Shown here one piece after another: positions 26,750 through 40,300 of a DNA stretch of 64,000 bases. A program made the translations under genes and the position numbers. The first letter of the stretch is position 1; each line of letters opens with the position of its first letter. Source of the DNA: Sipunculus nudus. Its lineage: Eukaryota; Annelida; Sipuncula; Golfingiida; Sipunculidae. Under the pieces are notes generated by a model. It ran no database searches, was not told the origin of the DNA, and worked only from the letters and a program-made list of their open reading frames with translations. The DNA is taken from contig CM049322.1 in NCBI GenBank assembly GCA_026874595.1, positions 44,022,840 to 44,086,839 on the forward strand, in the 5' to 3' direction.

Positions 26750-27020
26750 GATGATGAATATCTCACAAGTCTGTCCACGTGGAGAACACATGACTTTTCA
26801 GAGATGCTATCCCTGGTACAGAGAGGATTCAATTGTGTCTTGCACATGTCCTCACATTAGTTTCTGGCCACACCAATCTTGTATACTATTTTCATTTCCT
26901 TGAATAGAGAAGGTTGGTCTAACGCCAATGTCACTTAATAAAAGAACAAGTTTGGAAATTAATACCATGCAAACCCCTGTTGTGTGAGACAAGCATATGT
27001 ACCAAACACTGTTTCGTATT
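26750..27020 (+). repeat. Diverged internal repeat, first member (copy 1)
   Basis: Resembles 28440-28680 at roughly three quarters identity (shared GAGAAGGTTGGTCTAA, GAACACATGA, CTTGTATA). Both members lie inside the duplicated unit and recur in copy 2 (about 34406-34676 and 36050-36290). No coding sense. Confidence 0.6.
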
Positions 27021-27099
27021 GGATTCGGGTTTGGGAAACGTAATGGCAATATTAGTATTTTTTTCGGGATAAGCAAAATAAATGCAAGTAAACTAATGA

Positions 27100-30000
27100 T
27101 ACACGGTTTTATTTTACCACCCAGTCATATAAATAGGTAATAAATGATGAGAGCATGATAGATTAATAAATCAAATTCACTACATGTGTTAACCGTATGA
27201 AGCAGAGGCGGATATAAGCTTTCAGCGAGCGCATGTTTCTTTCATAACTCATTGTCGACCGGCCAACCCCCTGATATATGCTTAAATAAAAGGATTTTTT
27301 GTTCTTGGCTTGCAACCGGGACATAAAATATTACCATGGCCTTTCTACCATGGTTTCAGAATCACCCGGTTGCCGAGGAAGCATTATACCTTCAAGGTCA
27401 CAATTCAAGTGAAAAGGTCAAATGTGGTCAATTTTTATATTAACCTGATATTACAGATAACCTGCAATTTTAATATAAAAATGAAACGAGATTGAGATAT
27501 TTACTCATTGAATATGGCACTACGGAATACAGTGGTTATATACTTTATCTTCATCACGTGACTTCCCCAATACGCTCAGCAATAAGAATGGTACATCGAA
27601 GTCAAGTATGAGAACCTTATTCTTTATTGCAGGATTAACGAATTACTGTAGACCTTTTCCACTTGCGCGAGAGCGCGTGATAATGATCTGGTATGTTTGG
27701 GTGCAGTTGACCAGTGGCATTGAACATTTATTTTGTTATTTGAGTTGTGTCAAAATTCGTTGTTTCAATCAGTGTACCAGACCCGAACGCAAAGTATTAG
27801 TCCTCTGCGATAGGTGTCGCTGATGTGGACGAAAGTCTATTGGACGTGTTTACTGTTGATTTGTATTGCCCCTTTTGGAAGAATTCCCAGATTACGAGTT
27901 CTATTGCCCTTAAATTAACGAAGAGTTGTTCAAAAAGAATTCAAGAAACTGATGGACACGCTTTTTTCAGAACACACAATAATCATCCTTTTCTTAAACT
28001 AAATGTTCGAAAAGTGAATTTATATTAATTCCTATTTTTTTTCCATTTTGGCCGGAAGATTTTTTTCTATGTCCTTTGGATTGCTTACCTGTTGGCAATC
28101 TGAATTAAAAATGTTTTAAAGTACAGCGATGAAGGGACTGGAATAAGGATAATGCCCTTGGAACAATCCATAAATTTTGAAGAACTTTGTAGCATGTAGA
28201 ACATGGTTCCTTTCATTTAGAGCCCGGTATAAACCAAGCCCATTGGTGATTAATCTGGCCCTTGGTGATTAATAATTCATATTACTAGGACATACCACTG
28301 ATTAACCACTGAAAGATGAACTCGTCTGTTAGTTAAACATTGTTTGAGGCACATCCTTGTCATAACGCCTAGCTGTTAAAACATATCGCTCCTTTGCTGT
28401 GATCCTACTGATACTCCTAACAAGTCAGTCCGATTGAAGAACACATGAGTTTTCTAAGATGTTTACTCTGGCGCAGGGAGGATTTAATTGTTTCTTGAAT
28501 ATGTCCTTACAATAGTTTCTTGCCATCCTATTCTTGTATACCCTTTTTATCTTCTGGACTGGAGAAGGTTGGTCTAAAGCCCATATCATTTAGTGAAAGA
28601 ATGAGTTTGAATATTTAATATCATGTAACCAATGCTGTGCGAGACAGGCATCATTACACACACACTGCTTGTATTTTATTTTAAATGACATAAAAAAAAG
28701 TAATTGCCCTAATATTTATGAACTCCTCTTTGCCGTAAAGTTTGGAATTGTGAAATATCACGGCCCCGTTAAAACTGCATTCTGACATAATGAAGGATAT
28801 CAACGGACTTGTCACGACTCCATTATGACTTTACAATAAAACAGTCTTGTTAAATCAACCTTGATAAAAAAGTGCGTGAGTAAAAATTAATTAAATTATT
28901 TACCTTTCATTAAAAACCTGGAGAGCCAAAGAACATTGGCGTACCATGTCGTTAAACATTTGCCCTCGCCCACCTGAAGATTTTCGGGAAATGTCATGAT
29001 CACTGGCAATAATTCCCCTTGCACCTCAGCGGGGAGTATATCTGCTGATTATTGATACTAATGGCTTCGATCAATGTTTCAATTCCTGAACCAAGTCATT
29101 TTGCTGACACTTAATTTTGAAACCATGTTCGAAATGAATACTCATTTAGCGTAAAAAAAAGAGTCGTTACGTTCAATGGTTTGGCTCCGTGTTGTGTAGA
29201 TGGATACAATACAGTGACTCACATTTAGCGGGGCTCCAAAACAAACAACGGAAAGGAAGACACGAATGCTGTCACAGTCCTGTCTAAAATGTCGAAAATA
29301 AAAAAAAAGACCATTGACACATATCCTGTGGAAACCTCAACTGTTCCAAGTGATACGGGCTGATCGCCAGTCTGAACACTCCAGTCTTTCCCAAATTAAT
29401 GACAAACACCTAAAATATATGTCATAAATCGATATCAGAGTCACCTTGATTTGTTTTCCTCTTCAAGCAAAATATCCTGTTGTACTCACTGCTGTGTACA
29501 AACAACAAAGTGCTCCGAGTTAAAAAGGTGTAAAGCTGCTCTTCATTTACCTTTTGAAAGAGAATATATGTGATTTATGGCCTCTTTTGTGTAAATATTA
29601 ATGATCTAAGTCTAAATTTTGTTGTAAAAAGTTCCGATATGTGAAGGATGTGTGAACATTTTTGTCAACAACATGTTGTAAACACAGTAATGTTGACAAA
29701 CGGGTAAACACATGTAACCTCCGGTGGCATGTTGCATATATGTGGAGACAGAGAGGTCACGTGTTGCAAAAGGCCATCTGCAAATCTCTGACTTATCTGA
29801 TTTGCTGCAAGATGCTCTTTTTAAATATCTTTTGAATATTTTGGCATATTATAAACCACGTTAATATCATCAAAGCAAGCAGCCTGTGTGCGATTGTATC
29901 AACATTTTCTGGCCTATTTTTTATGAAAACTTCAAGGGATTACCTTTAGTTTATAAAGGTCAGATAAATGATTGAGCCCCTATAAGATCGCCGATTTATC

Positions 30001-30330
30001 TTGCACTCAATATAAACTGGTCTCGGAAGCTAGGTTAGCAACACGGCTTCCAAAGACAAACTTTTAACCCGAATAACTATTTTTGTGTTATATATGTGGT
30101 GCTGCGTTTTATACCGTTTATAATCATATGCGGTGAAGAAAGCACAATCTAAACGGGGCACCTGGATGTAGTGTGAATCTGGCTAAGAACAAAAGTAGCC
30201 ATATTTCTATATTGTATTGGAAAAGAAATGATGTAAATGAAGGAGAGCTGAAATTTTGGAATGTTTCGGGCAACCTGTCTTCCAAATGCTTCGGCATGCA
30301 AAGTTATGTGGAAAGAGTTTACTTGCGCTC
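27100..30330. other. Non-coding stretch of duplication copy 1
   Basis: AT-rich. No convincing exon, RNA gene or transposon end was seen apart from the diverged repeat member at 28440-28680. Short ORFs here lack coding character. Confidence 0.5.
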
Positions 30331-30331
<1 letters not shown>

Positions 30332-30420
<89 letters not shown>

Positions 30421-30450
30421 ATACGTGTGTGTGTGTGTTTGTGTGTGTAT
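30332..30450. repeat. (TA)n-(GT)n microsatellite, copy 1
   Basis: About 70 bp of TA followed by GT repeats. The TA part is shorter and the GT part has a different interruption in copy 2 (37943-38052). A G-rich tract follows at about 30537-30558. Confidence 0.95.
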
Positions 30451-31379
30451 ACTGAATATTAATCAGGTCGGGACATTTGTTTGCTATTTGCTTACTTGCA
30501 TGAAATAATTACCCCGCTCGCATCGTGTAGTGGTTGGGGGGAGGGGGGGGGGGGGGTTCCCAAAGCACGAGAAATATTGGCCTCAAACCTATTAAGCTAA
30601 AGGTTTTCTCTTTACCGTCGTTACACCCGATATGAACTTCAGTTCTTTAAAGGAAGTGATAAAGGTATGGGGATTGTGATATGAGGATGTCCCTTTGGCA
30701 AATCGATTATTTTGGATGTAATCTGCACTACGTTACGATGTTTTGTAGGATAGGATTCCTTAACACTGTTCATAGGTGTATGTATCTCAGCATAGAGTAT
30801 GAATCATTTATATAATATATCAAGGTGTTATCTTTGTTCTGATGAGCTGTGTATACAAGTGATACGAGTAACGAGTTGGACTTCCGAGTAATTAACTCAG
30901 GAGTTAGATTCTTTGGAACAAGGGTATGATACAAAGTGCTGAACTGTGTGGAAGAGGCCGCATATAAAATTTTATCCCATAAACAACGAAGGACAAAACC
31001 GCTCTAAAGTTTATGCCTTTCCTGTAGTTAATAACCATGTGATGCATAAAATGACAGCAGTGTATATTTCTTATATAAGCAAGCAAGCCTGATTATTTGG
31101 TGTTTTTTTATGTAACGACAGGAGTCGGGAGTGATTTGCACCCAACTTTGACTCTAAAATGTATATGTAGCTATTATGTCCAGATGTTCTCAATGAATTG
31201 GGATATCACATGTGGACAAACGCTTTATATGGGTTATATGGAATACTTGATTATATCCATTGTTATAGATTGCATAATATGTAATTATGTGTTAATATCA
31301 TGCATTTTGGTATGTTAATGTTAATAATTTTAGTGGTATTTTATATAAGTTTAATAAGTAACATTTTTTCTAATGACAG

Positions 31380-32360
31380 GTGGAGTGACTTGTTGGATTT
31401 TGTGCCTGTGGTTAGTACAATCAAGAATACAGCAGAACACCCTCCAGGCTTTGTTTGTGGGAGATGTTGCCGGTGCGGTCGAGAAGGGAGCTTTAGCTGC
31501 TACGGGGCTGGCGGCAGATGTGTTTACATTTGGCAGCGCCGGGTCTTTGATCAATGTTGCAGCAAAAGGTGCCAAAAAGGTGATAGTAAAAGAAGCGGTG
31601 TCCACTGGAGCACATGCAGGGGCATTTGTAACAAAGTGCTTTATAAAATCTGTCTCATCATCCAGTAGAGGGGGACGCAGTAGCTACCCCAGACGAGATG
31701 CCAGCCCTTATCACGTGATTCAAGTTCCTGCCGGGCACACCAGGCCACGTGATAGATCGAAAACAAGTGACACGGGCCGGAGTGATCCCCCCGATGATCG
31801 TAATCCACGCAGAAGAAACTCAAGTCCAAAACGAGGCCATCACGTGATCAACAATAGTATTTTAAAGCTATTTAAAAACATGATTGACCAAACTTCTCAA
31901 ACTTTGCCACCTTGGCACCATATTTGCAGGGTACAAGGGTTTACGTAGCGTATACCCAGCCATTGGATTCCTTAACAACCACATTCAGGAACGAATGGTC
32001 GTGAAGGCAGACCTACCAAGATATGACGTCAGTTTAGATGAATACGGGCGTGCGGCGGAAGAGCTGGTAGGCATCGTGGTCGCGTATATGGTAGAATATG
32101 CCAATGGAAATATACGTTTAAGCCTGGAAACTGAAATCAGGGATAGGATTTATCACATGAACTATAGTCGGTGTTACGTAGATGAATCCGCTCTACAGGT
32201 ATGGCTTAGAAGAGGAGGTGGAGGGGAAGCCAAGTTTCAACATGCAGTCGAGGAGGTGGCAAAAATGTTGAAAAGTCTCAGTGACGATGGGGCAGAAGAA
32301 ATCCTGCGATGGGTAAAGGAATTGAAGAAGGCTAATGACAGATATAACTCATCAGAATAA
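31380..32360 (+). pseudogene. Unrecognised coding segment, copy 2
   Basis: Same as 23723-24704, but with six C at the site where copy 1 has seven. The basic linker therefore stays open and the first frame is 191 codons long (31373-31948), overlapping the final frame (31884-32360, 158 codons). The early shift between the FVPVVSTIKNTAE and ALFVGDVAGA segments is present here too and so predates the duplication. Function not recognised. Confidence 0.45.
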
Positions 32361-33089
32361 TTTATGCTTTGGAAAGTAATTGATGAGATAAAAACTGGAT
32401 GTTTTCCGGTTATATAAATATAGCTATTTTAGAAAAACGTACACTCTAGATTTTCGGTATTTGATGGTTTGGAGTATATACATTACAATATATATATATA
32501 TATTCGATCGTACATATAATTAAATATGTATAATGCAAAAGTACCGAATTGATAGCGTCAACAGTCTCCTACAGAGCCCAGTAAGTTCTTACTCCTGTTC
32601 CCTTTTTTAAAAAAAAACCCAACAAATTGTTGGTCTTTTTATTTTGCTCTTTAACGATCCCTGATCAGATAATCAAATATAAAGTTTTGTTTTTAACATG
32701 TTTACTTGAATAGGCTTTGCAATATCTACAGTGGGTAAAGAATAAAACGTTGACTGAGTTGATGAAGAACTTGTATCCGGAAATCTACACAAGATGGCGC
32801 TGCTTCAGAACATGCAGACGATTACTACCGTTTTGTTTTAGTCGTTCTAGTGTTAGAAATACATGTGCTTTTGTCAGTTCCTGTGTTTCGCTCCATCATC
32901 AATTGATGTTATTCTTTTCAAAGTTTTTCATAAAAGCCTAATAAACTGAACATTTGAAATAATGTTGCCGAATATAAGCTTCATTTAACACAATGGCAAA
33001 ATGTACATTCATTACAACACCATTAACATAAACTACACCTTTTCTCGCCATTTTCAAAACAAGACGGAGACCTCACTTTGTCATATCGA

Positions 33090-33315
33090 TTACTTTAAAG
33101 CACCCCTCCCTTCGCAGATGTATCCTCTTTTAAACATGGTATTAACATCGTTCCACGTAAAACGTTTACGGTTTGTTCTAGAGCATTCTCTGAAAATCCG
33201 CCATTTGGTTCCTCAGCAGACCAGTTGGTGTAGTTAAAACGTGTACCAGTCGCTTCCCATATCCAGATTGATTCCATAAACGAATCAGTGTTCGATGTCC
33301 AGTAGCCCGTATGAC
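33090..33315 (-). pseudogene. C-type lectin-like domain, C-terminal exon with frameshift, copy 2
   Basis: Identical in all features to 25434-25659, including the frameshift after ENALE and the Ala/Thr replacements of the second disulfide pair. The defect therefore predates the duplication, or the gene uses an unusual structure at this point. Confidence 0.72.
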
Positions 33316-33505
33316 CTATAATACAGCATTACATACCTGAATAAAACATGTTCTTCCTAATTATACATTTATTTTTCACCTCTCCCCGAATATATAAAAA
33401 CAAATGTAAGACTCCTCAGCATCCTATAATCCTAGTTAAACTATGAAGAAACACTGGAATGTTTGTTACACAACTCCATTCACCTGTGAGCCTTAAATAA
33501 TAATA

Positions 33506-33701
33506 AAAATTATTTTACAAGGATTATACATACACTAATAACTAATCAATGCACTTTCCATGGCTTAGAAATCCACCGGTCTTTGACAGGCGCTTATCTA
33601 ACCCACTCACATAGCCACGCCGTTGATCGAACCCGGGTGACTAGCGGAGAGACCCAAGCGTTTTAACACTCTACTGTTCAGGCTTTTGACAATAGATCTG
33701 G
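33506..33701 (-). repeat. tRNA-derived SINE-like repeat, copy 2
   Basis: Duplicate of the minus-strand SINE-like repeat at 25850-26045. Confidence 0.5.
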
Positions 33702-34749
33702 ACTTCGACAAATAAAGTTTTCGTATATCACAATGTAATGATAAAGAACTCCTGTCGAAGGTGAAATAATAATAAATATGAATTAAATAATGACAACATA
33801 TGTTCCGCCATGCACATGTAATGTTCAATTAGCATAAAATAGTTTCGATTAACCACATTTTTGTGGGTAATATGTCAGTGTTATAGTGACTTATTTCCTA
33901 TAAGATTATTAAAACAATAATACATAATAAACATCTATCCAGAACATGCACAAATCATGTCAATGCCGGGTTAAGTGATGTGTATATCTCGACGCCTTCA
34001 GGTCACGCTATAAAGATGGGATTTTGTTTTTATTCAAGGTTATTGTTACTGGTTTAAATAGCAAATGGCAAAAAAATCTCAAAGATACGGGATCGTTGTT
34101 TAAGGGACACTTTAGTATGCTTTGGACTTACCGATATGTGTTTTTTTTTTTGGGTACGCGTCGCGTGAGTCATCAAGCCGGATTTATTATGTCAAATAGG
34201 AAGCATAACAGGGTCTTTAGGGATATGTTTATTTACTGTGTTTGATCTCTCAAAATACAATCTTTCTCATTTGATATATCAAAGCCGCACCTGTAGTCAA
34301 TCGTTCAAAATAGGTGCAGATAATACAATAAAAGGACGTTTTTTTTTGGATTTGCTCTATTGTTAGGAAGGATATACCTAAAGAGAGTCACTTGCATTAA
34401 ACATTTGATGATGAATATCTCACAAGTCTGTCCACGTGGAGAACACATGACTTTTCAGAGATGCTATCCCTGGTACAGAGAGGATTCAATTGTGTCTTGC
34501 ACATGTCCTCACATTAGTTTCTGGCCACACCAATCTTGTATACTATTTTCATTTCCTTGAATAGAGAAGGTTGGTCTAACGCCAATGTCACTTAATAAAA
34601 GAACAAGTTTGGAAATTAATACCATGCAAACCCCTGTTGTGTGAGACAAGCATATGTACCAAACACTGTTTCGTATTGGATTCGGGTTTGGGAAACGTAA
34701 TGGCAATATTAGTATTTTTTTCGGGATAAGCAAAATAAATGCAAGTAAA

Positions 34750-37700
34750 CTAATGATACACGGTTTTATTTTACCACCCAGTCATATAAATAGGTAATAA
34801 ATGATGAGAGCATGATAGATTAATAAATCAAATTCACTACATGTGTTAACCGTATGAAGCAGAGGCGGATGTAAGCTTTTAGCGAGCGCATGTTTCTTTC
34901 ATAACTCATAGTCGACCGGCCAACCCCCTGATATATGCTTAAATAAAAGGATTTTTTGTTCTTGGCTTGCAACCGGGACATAAAATATTACCATGGCCTT
35001 TCTACCATGGTTTCAGAATCACCCGGTTGCCGAGGAAGCATTATACCTTCAAGGTCACAATTCAAGATAACCTGCAATTTTAATATAAAAATGAAACGAG
35101 ATTGAGATATTTACTCATTGAATATGGCACTACGGAATACAGTGGTTATATACTTTATCTTCATCACGTGACTTCCCCAATACGCTCAGCAATAAGAATG
35201 GTACATCGAAGTCAAGTATGAGAACCTTATTCTTTATTGCAGGATTAACGAATTACTGTAGACCTTTTCCACTTGCGCGAGAGCGCGTGATAATGATCTG
35301 GTATGTTTGGGTGCAGTTGACCAGTGGCATTGAACATTTATTTTGTTATTTGAGTTGTGTCAAAATTCGTTGTTTCAATCAGTGTACCAGACCCGAACGC
35401 AAAGTATTAGTCCTCTGCGATAGGTGTCGCTGATGTGGACGAAAGTCTATTGGACGTGTTTACTGTTGATTTGTATTGCCCCTTTTGGAAGAATTCCCAG
35501 ATTACGAGTTCTATTGCCCTTAAATTAACGAAGAGTTGTTCAAAAAGAATTCAAGAAACTGATGGACACGCTTTTTTCAGAACACACAATAATCATCCTT
35601 TTCTTAAACTAAATGTTCGAAAAGTGAATTTATATTAATTCCTATTTTTTTTCCATTTTGGCCGGAAGATTTTTTTCTATGTCCTTTGGATTGCTTACCT
35701 GTTGGCAATCTGAATTAAAAATGTTTTAAAGTACAGCGATGAAGGGACTGGAATAAGGATAATGCCCTTGGAACAATCCATAAATTTTGAAGAACTTTGT
35801 AGCATGTAGAACATGGTTCCTTTCATTTAGAGCCCGGTATAAACCAAGCCCATTGGTGATTAATCTGGCCCTTGGTGATTAATAATTCATATTACTAGGA
35901 CATACCACTGATTAACCACTGAAAGATGAACTCGTCTGTTAGTTAAACATTGTTTGAGGCACATCCTTGTCATAACGCCTAGCTGTTAAAACATATCGCT
36001 CCTTTGCTGTGATCCTACTGATACTCCTAACAAGTCAGTCCGATTGAAGAACACATGAGTTTTCTAAGATGTTTACTCTGGCGCAGGGAGGATTTAATTG
36101 TTTCTTGAATATGTCCTTACAATAGTTTCTGGCCATCCTATTCTTGTATACCCTTTTTATCTTCTGGACTGGAAAAGGTTGGTCTAAAGCCCATATCATT
36201 TAGTGAAAGAATGAGTTTGAATATTTAATATCATGTAACCAATGCTGTGCGAGACAGGCATCATTACACACACACTGCTTGTATTTTATTTTAAATGACA
36301 TAAAAAAAAGTAATTGCCCTAATATTTATGAACTCCTCTTTGCCGTAAAGTTTGGAATTGTGAAATATCACGGCCCCGTTAAAACTGCATTCTGACATAA
36401 TGAAGGATATCAACGGACTTGTCACGACTCCATTATGACTTTACAATAAAACAGTCTTGTTAAATCAACCTTGATAAAAAAGTGCGTGAGTAAAAATTAA
36501 TTAAATTATTTACCTTTCATTAAAAACCTGGAGAGCCAAAGAACATTGGCGTACCATGTCGTTAAACATTTGCCCTCGCCCACCTGAAGATTTTCGGGAA
36601 ATGTCATGATCACTGGCAATAATTCCCCTTGCACCTCAGCGGGGAGTATATCTGCTGATTATTGATACTAATGGCTTCGATCAATGTTTCAATTCCTGAA
36701 CCAAGTCATTTTGCTGACACTTAATTTTGAAACCATGTTCGAAATGAATACTCATTTAGCGTAAAAAAAGAGTCGTTACGTTCAATGGTTTGGCTCCGTG
36801 TTGTGTAGATGGATACAATACAGTGACTCACATTTAGCGGGGCTCCAAAACAAACAACGGAAAGGAAGACACGAATGCTGTCACAGTCCTGTCTAAAATG
36901 TCGAAAATAAAAAAAAAGACCATTGACACATATCCTGTGGAAACCTCAACTGTTCCAAGTGATACGGGCTGATCGCCAGTCTGAACACTCCAGTCTTTCC
37001 CAAATTAATGACAAACACCTAAAATATATGTCATAAATCGATATCAGAGTCACCTTGATTTGTTTTCCTCTTCAAGCAAAATATCCTGTTGTACTCACTG
37101 CTGTGTACAAACAACAAAGTGCTCCGAGTTAAAAAGGTGTAAAGCTGCTCTTCATTTACCTTTTGAAAGAGAATATATGTGATTTATGGCCTCTTTTGTG
37201 TAAATATTAATGATCTAAGTCTAAATTTTGTTGTAAAAAGTTCCGATATGTGAAGGATGTGTGAACATTTTTGTCAACAACATGTTGTAAACACAGTAAT
37301 GTTGACAAACGGGTAAACACATGTAACCTCCGGTGGCATGTTGCATGTATGTGGAGACAGAGAGGTCACGTGTTGCAAAAGGCCATCTGCAAATCTCTGA
37401 CTTATCTGATTTGCTGCAAGATGCTCTTTTTAAATATCTTTTGAATATTTTGGCATATTATAAACCACGTTAATATCATCAAAGCAAGCAGCCTGTGTGC
37501 GATTGTATCAACATTTTCTGGCCTATTTTTTTATGAAAACTTCAAGGGATTACCTTTAGTTTATAAAGGTCAGATAAATGATTGAGCCCCTATAAGATCG
37601 CCGATTTATCTTGCACTCAATATAAACTGGTCTCGGAAGCTAGGTTAGCAACACGGCTTCCAAAGACAAACTTTTAACCCGAATAACTATTTTTGTGTTA

Positions 37701-37940
37701 TATATGTGGTGCTGCGTTTTATACCGTTTATAATCATATGCGGTGAAGAAAGCACAATCTAAACGGGGCACCTGGATGTAGTGTGAATCTGGCTAAGAAC
37801 AAAAGTAGCCATATTTCTATATTGTATTGGAAAAGAAATGATGTAAATGAAGGAGAGCTGAAATTTTGGAATGTTTCGCGCAACCTGTCTTCCAAATGCT
37901 TCGGCATGCAAAGTTATGTGGAAAGAGTTTACTTGCGCTC
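34750..37940. other. Non-coding stretch of duplication copy 2
   Basis: Equivalent of 27100-30330, minus the 47-bp segment. No gene seen. Confidence 0.5.
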
Positions 37941-37942
<2 letters not shown>

Positions 37943-37991
<49 letters not shown>

Positions 37992-38052
37992 GGTGTGTGT
38001 GTGTGTGTATACGTGTGTGTGTGTATACGTGTGTGTGTGTGTTTGTGTGTGT
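37943..38052. repeat. (TA)n-(GT)n microsatellite, copy 2
   Basis: A shorter TA tract than copy 1, with GT repeats interrupted by ATAC. A G-rich tract follows at about 38142-38159. Confidence 0.95.
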
Positions 38053-38709
38053 ATACTGAATATTAATCAGGTCGGGACATTTGTTTGCTATTTGCTTACT
38101 TGCATGAAATAATTACCCCGCTCGCATCGTGTAGTGGTTGGGGGGAGGGGGGGGGGGGGTTCCCAAAGCACGAGAAATATTGGCCTCAAACCTATTAAGC
38201 TAAAGGTTTTCTCTTTACCGTCGTTACACCCGATATGAACTTCAGTTCTTTAAAGGAAGTGATAAAGGTATGGGGATTGTGATATGAGGATGTCCCTTTG
38301 GCAAATCGATTATTTTGGATGTAATCTGCACTACGTTACGATGTTTTGTAGGATAGGATTCCTTAACACTGTTCATAGGTGTATGTATCTCAGCATAGAG
38401 TATGAATCATTTATATAATATATCAAGGTGTTATCTTTGTTCTGATGAGCTGTGTATACAAGTGATACGAGTAACGAGTTGGACTTCCGAGTAATTAACT
38501 CAGGAGTTAGATTCTTTGGAACAAGGGTATGATACAAAGTGCTGAACTGTGTGGAAGAGGCCGCATATAAAATTTTATCCCATAAACAACGAAGGACAAA
38601 ACCGCTCTAAAGTTTATGCCTTTCCTGTAGTTAATAACCATGTGATGCATAAAATGACAGCAGTGTATATTTCTTATATAAGCAAGCAAGCCTGATTATT
38701 TGGTGTTTT

Positions 38710-40050
38710 TTATGTAACGACAGGAGTCGGGAGTGATTTGCACCCAACTTTGACTCTAAAATGTATAGGTAGCTATTATGTCCAGATGTTCTCAATGAAT
38801 TGGGATATCACATGTGGACAAACGCTTTATATGGGTTATATGGAATACTTGATTATATCCAAGGTCAGTGCGAGTGAGACATTTGATGTAAGCCATTCAT
38901 ATACGGCACAAGAGCAATTTTATGTTAACCGATGGGGCTTGCCTTAATACATTGTGACGGTAATACGGAACAGTGCAATACTGGGACCATCCATACGGTT
39001 GTTCGTAGCCAGGTATTTTACATTAAGCGACGGGAGTAGATTGATACAAGATGAAATATGCTAAATGTTAGTAGCCAAATAATACATTTGGCGCTCTAAT
39101 TCGGTTATTTCGAGGACGAGATTCATATAGGCCGTTCGTCGTTTTCCCACATTATGAAAATATTTAACCATGCGTCTTATCATCACTTTTCTATATCAGT
39201 TTTCTATATTATAATATAAGCTACTCTAACATATCGTTCCATTTTATATCAGTGGGGCAATCTAACCCTGTCCTACTGAGACGATTATACATGCATATAC
39301 TTGATGCTGCTGCTGGTGCTGCTGCTACTGATGATTATTATTTTTGTTATTATTATTATCCAAGGAGATTCAGATAATATCAACATTTATTCGTTTTCAT
39401 AAATTGAATGCTTTATATGTGTGTTTTTTTTTATTTTAATAGAAATACCATGAACATGGACATTAATGATTGGTGGGCTTAGTTTTTACAGTGTCAAGTT
39501 TTTGATGATTTCTATTACATGAAGTTTATCATCTTATATGAAAAGAAAGTTTCTGAAGAGCAGCATTTGTATATATTAGATCACGAGACAATATGCAGTA
39601 ATGGTCCTCTTCGAATTATAATTGTTTTTATCAGAAGCGATAACGATGGTTACCGACAGGTAGCGCTAGCATAATTCTCTGTCACGCCGGAATGGAATAT
39701 ATTCCATGCAGAGGTTACTTTAATGCAACTCATGTTTGATTATCGCGTTACTAAGCAAACCAATTATAAAATACTTATGTACATGTTGTCAATCTGGATT
39801 GGGTGTTCTTAAGGGTCATCAAGTGAAATACATTTTCAACAACGGCTCCAATTCACGTATTGGTGCAGGATAGATCACGCAATATATACACACAACCTGA
39901 ATTTTATAATATTTGTCATAGAACTTGTTGTTTGCTCCAAGGCCACGTGACTCGTGAGTAAATAGGCACTGTTTAGACAGGTGGTACTGATACTTCCCTT
40001 GCTCCTCCACTTGACTGATAAGAACAACTATCGATAAATAAAGGCTCACT
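38710..40050 (+). repeat. Member of a diverged locus repeat, first copy
   Basis: Similar in order to 60325-61510: TTCTCAATGAATT (38791), an ACCGATGGGGC segment (about 38929), ATTATGAAAATATT (about 39151), a GACAGGTAGCGC segment (about 39656), and a CACGTGAC-bearing module (39860-40040). Coding frames corresponding to the ORF at 60462 are broken here. Confidence 0.65.
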
Positions 40051-40088
40051 GCCGTGCATGATTAAGGAGTTGCAGATACAATCATACC

Positions 40089-40091
<3 letters not shown>

Positions 40092-40156
<65 letters not shown>

Positions 40157-40300
40157 AATGGAATGGATAAACACAGAAAAGTGGTTCACTGCAAGTAGGA
40201 TTGAACCAGTGGCAGTGAACCACTTTTCTGTGTATACCCTTTCCATCTATAAAAAAACAATAAGCCAGCATGGTTATTCATACATATATATATGTATATA

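Larger units (their letters stand above)
23603..31259 (+). repeat. Tandem segmental duplication, copy 1 (7657 bp)
   Basis: Direct repeat of 31260-38861 with only scattered differences. The copies join at 31259/31260 with no extra bases. Differences seen include one C at 24130-24136 (7 versus 6), a 47-bp segment at 27410-27456 absent from copy 2, a few substitutions, and microsatellite length at 30332-30450. Confidence 0.96.
31260..38861 (+). repeat. Tandem segmental duplication, copy 2 (7602 bp)
   Basis: Direct repeat of 23603-31259. At 38862 it continues into sequence (AGGTCAGTGCG...) that is not in copy 1 but is related to about 60440 in the window, so the right edge of copy 2 is probably the ancestral flank. 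Confidence 0.96.

Noticed and set aside
30173-30508. ORFs rich in Tyr-Ile and Val-Cys repeats (also at 37783, 40158, 56303, 56852)
   Set aside because: Translations of TA and GT microsatellites.
31097-31318. 73-codon hydrophobic ORF crossing the duplication junction
   Set aside because: Created by the junction and absent from the equivalent place at the end of copy 2.
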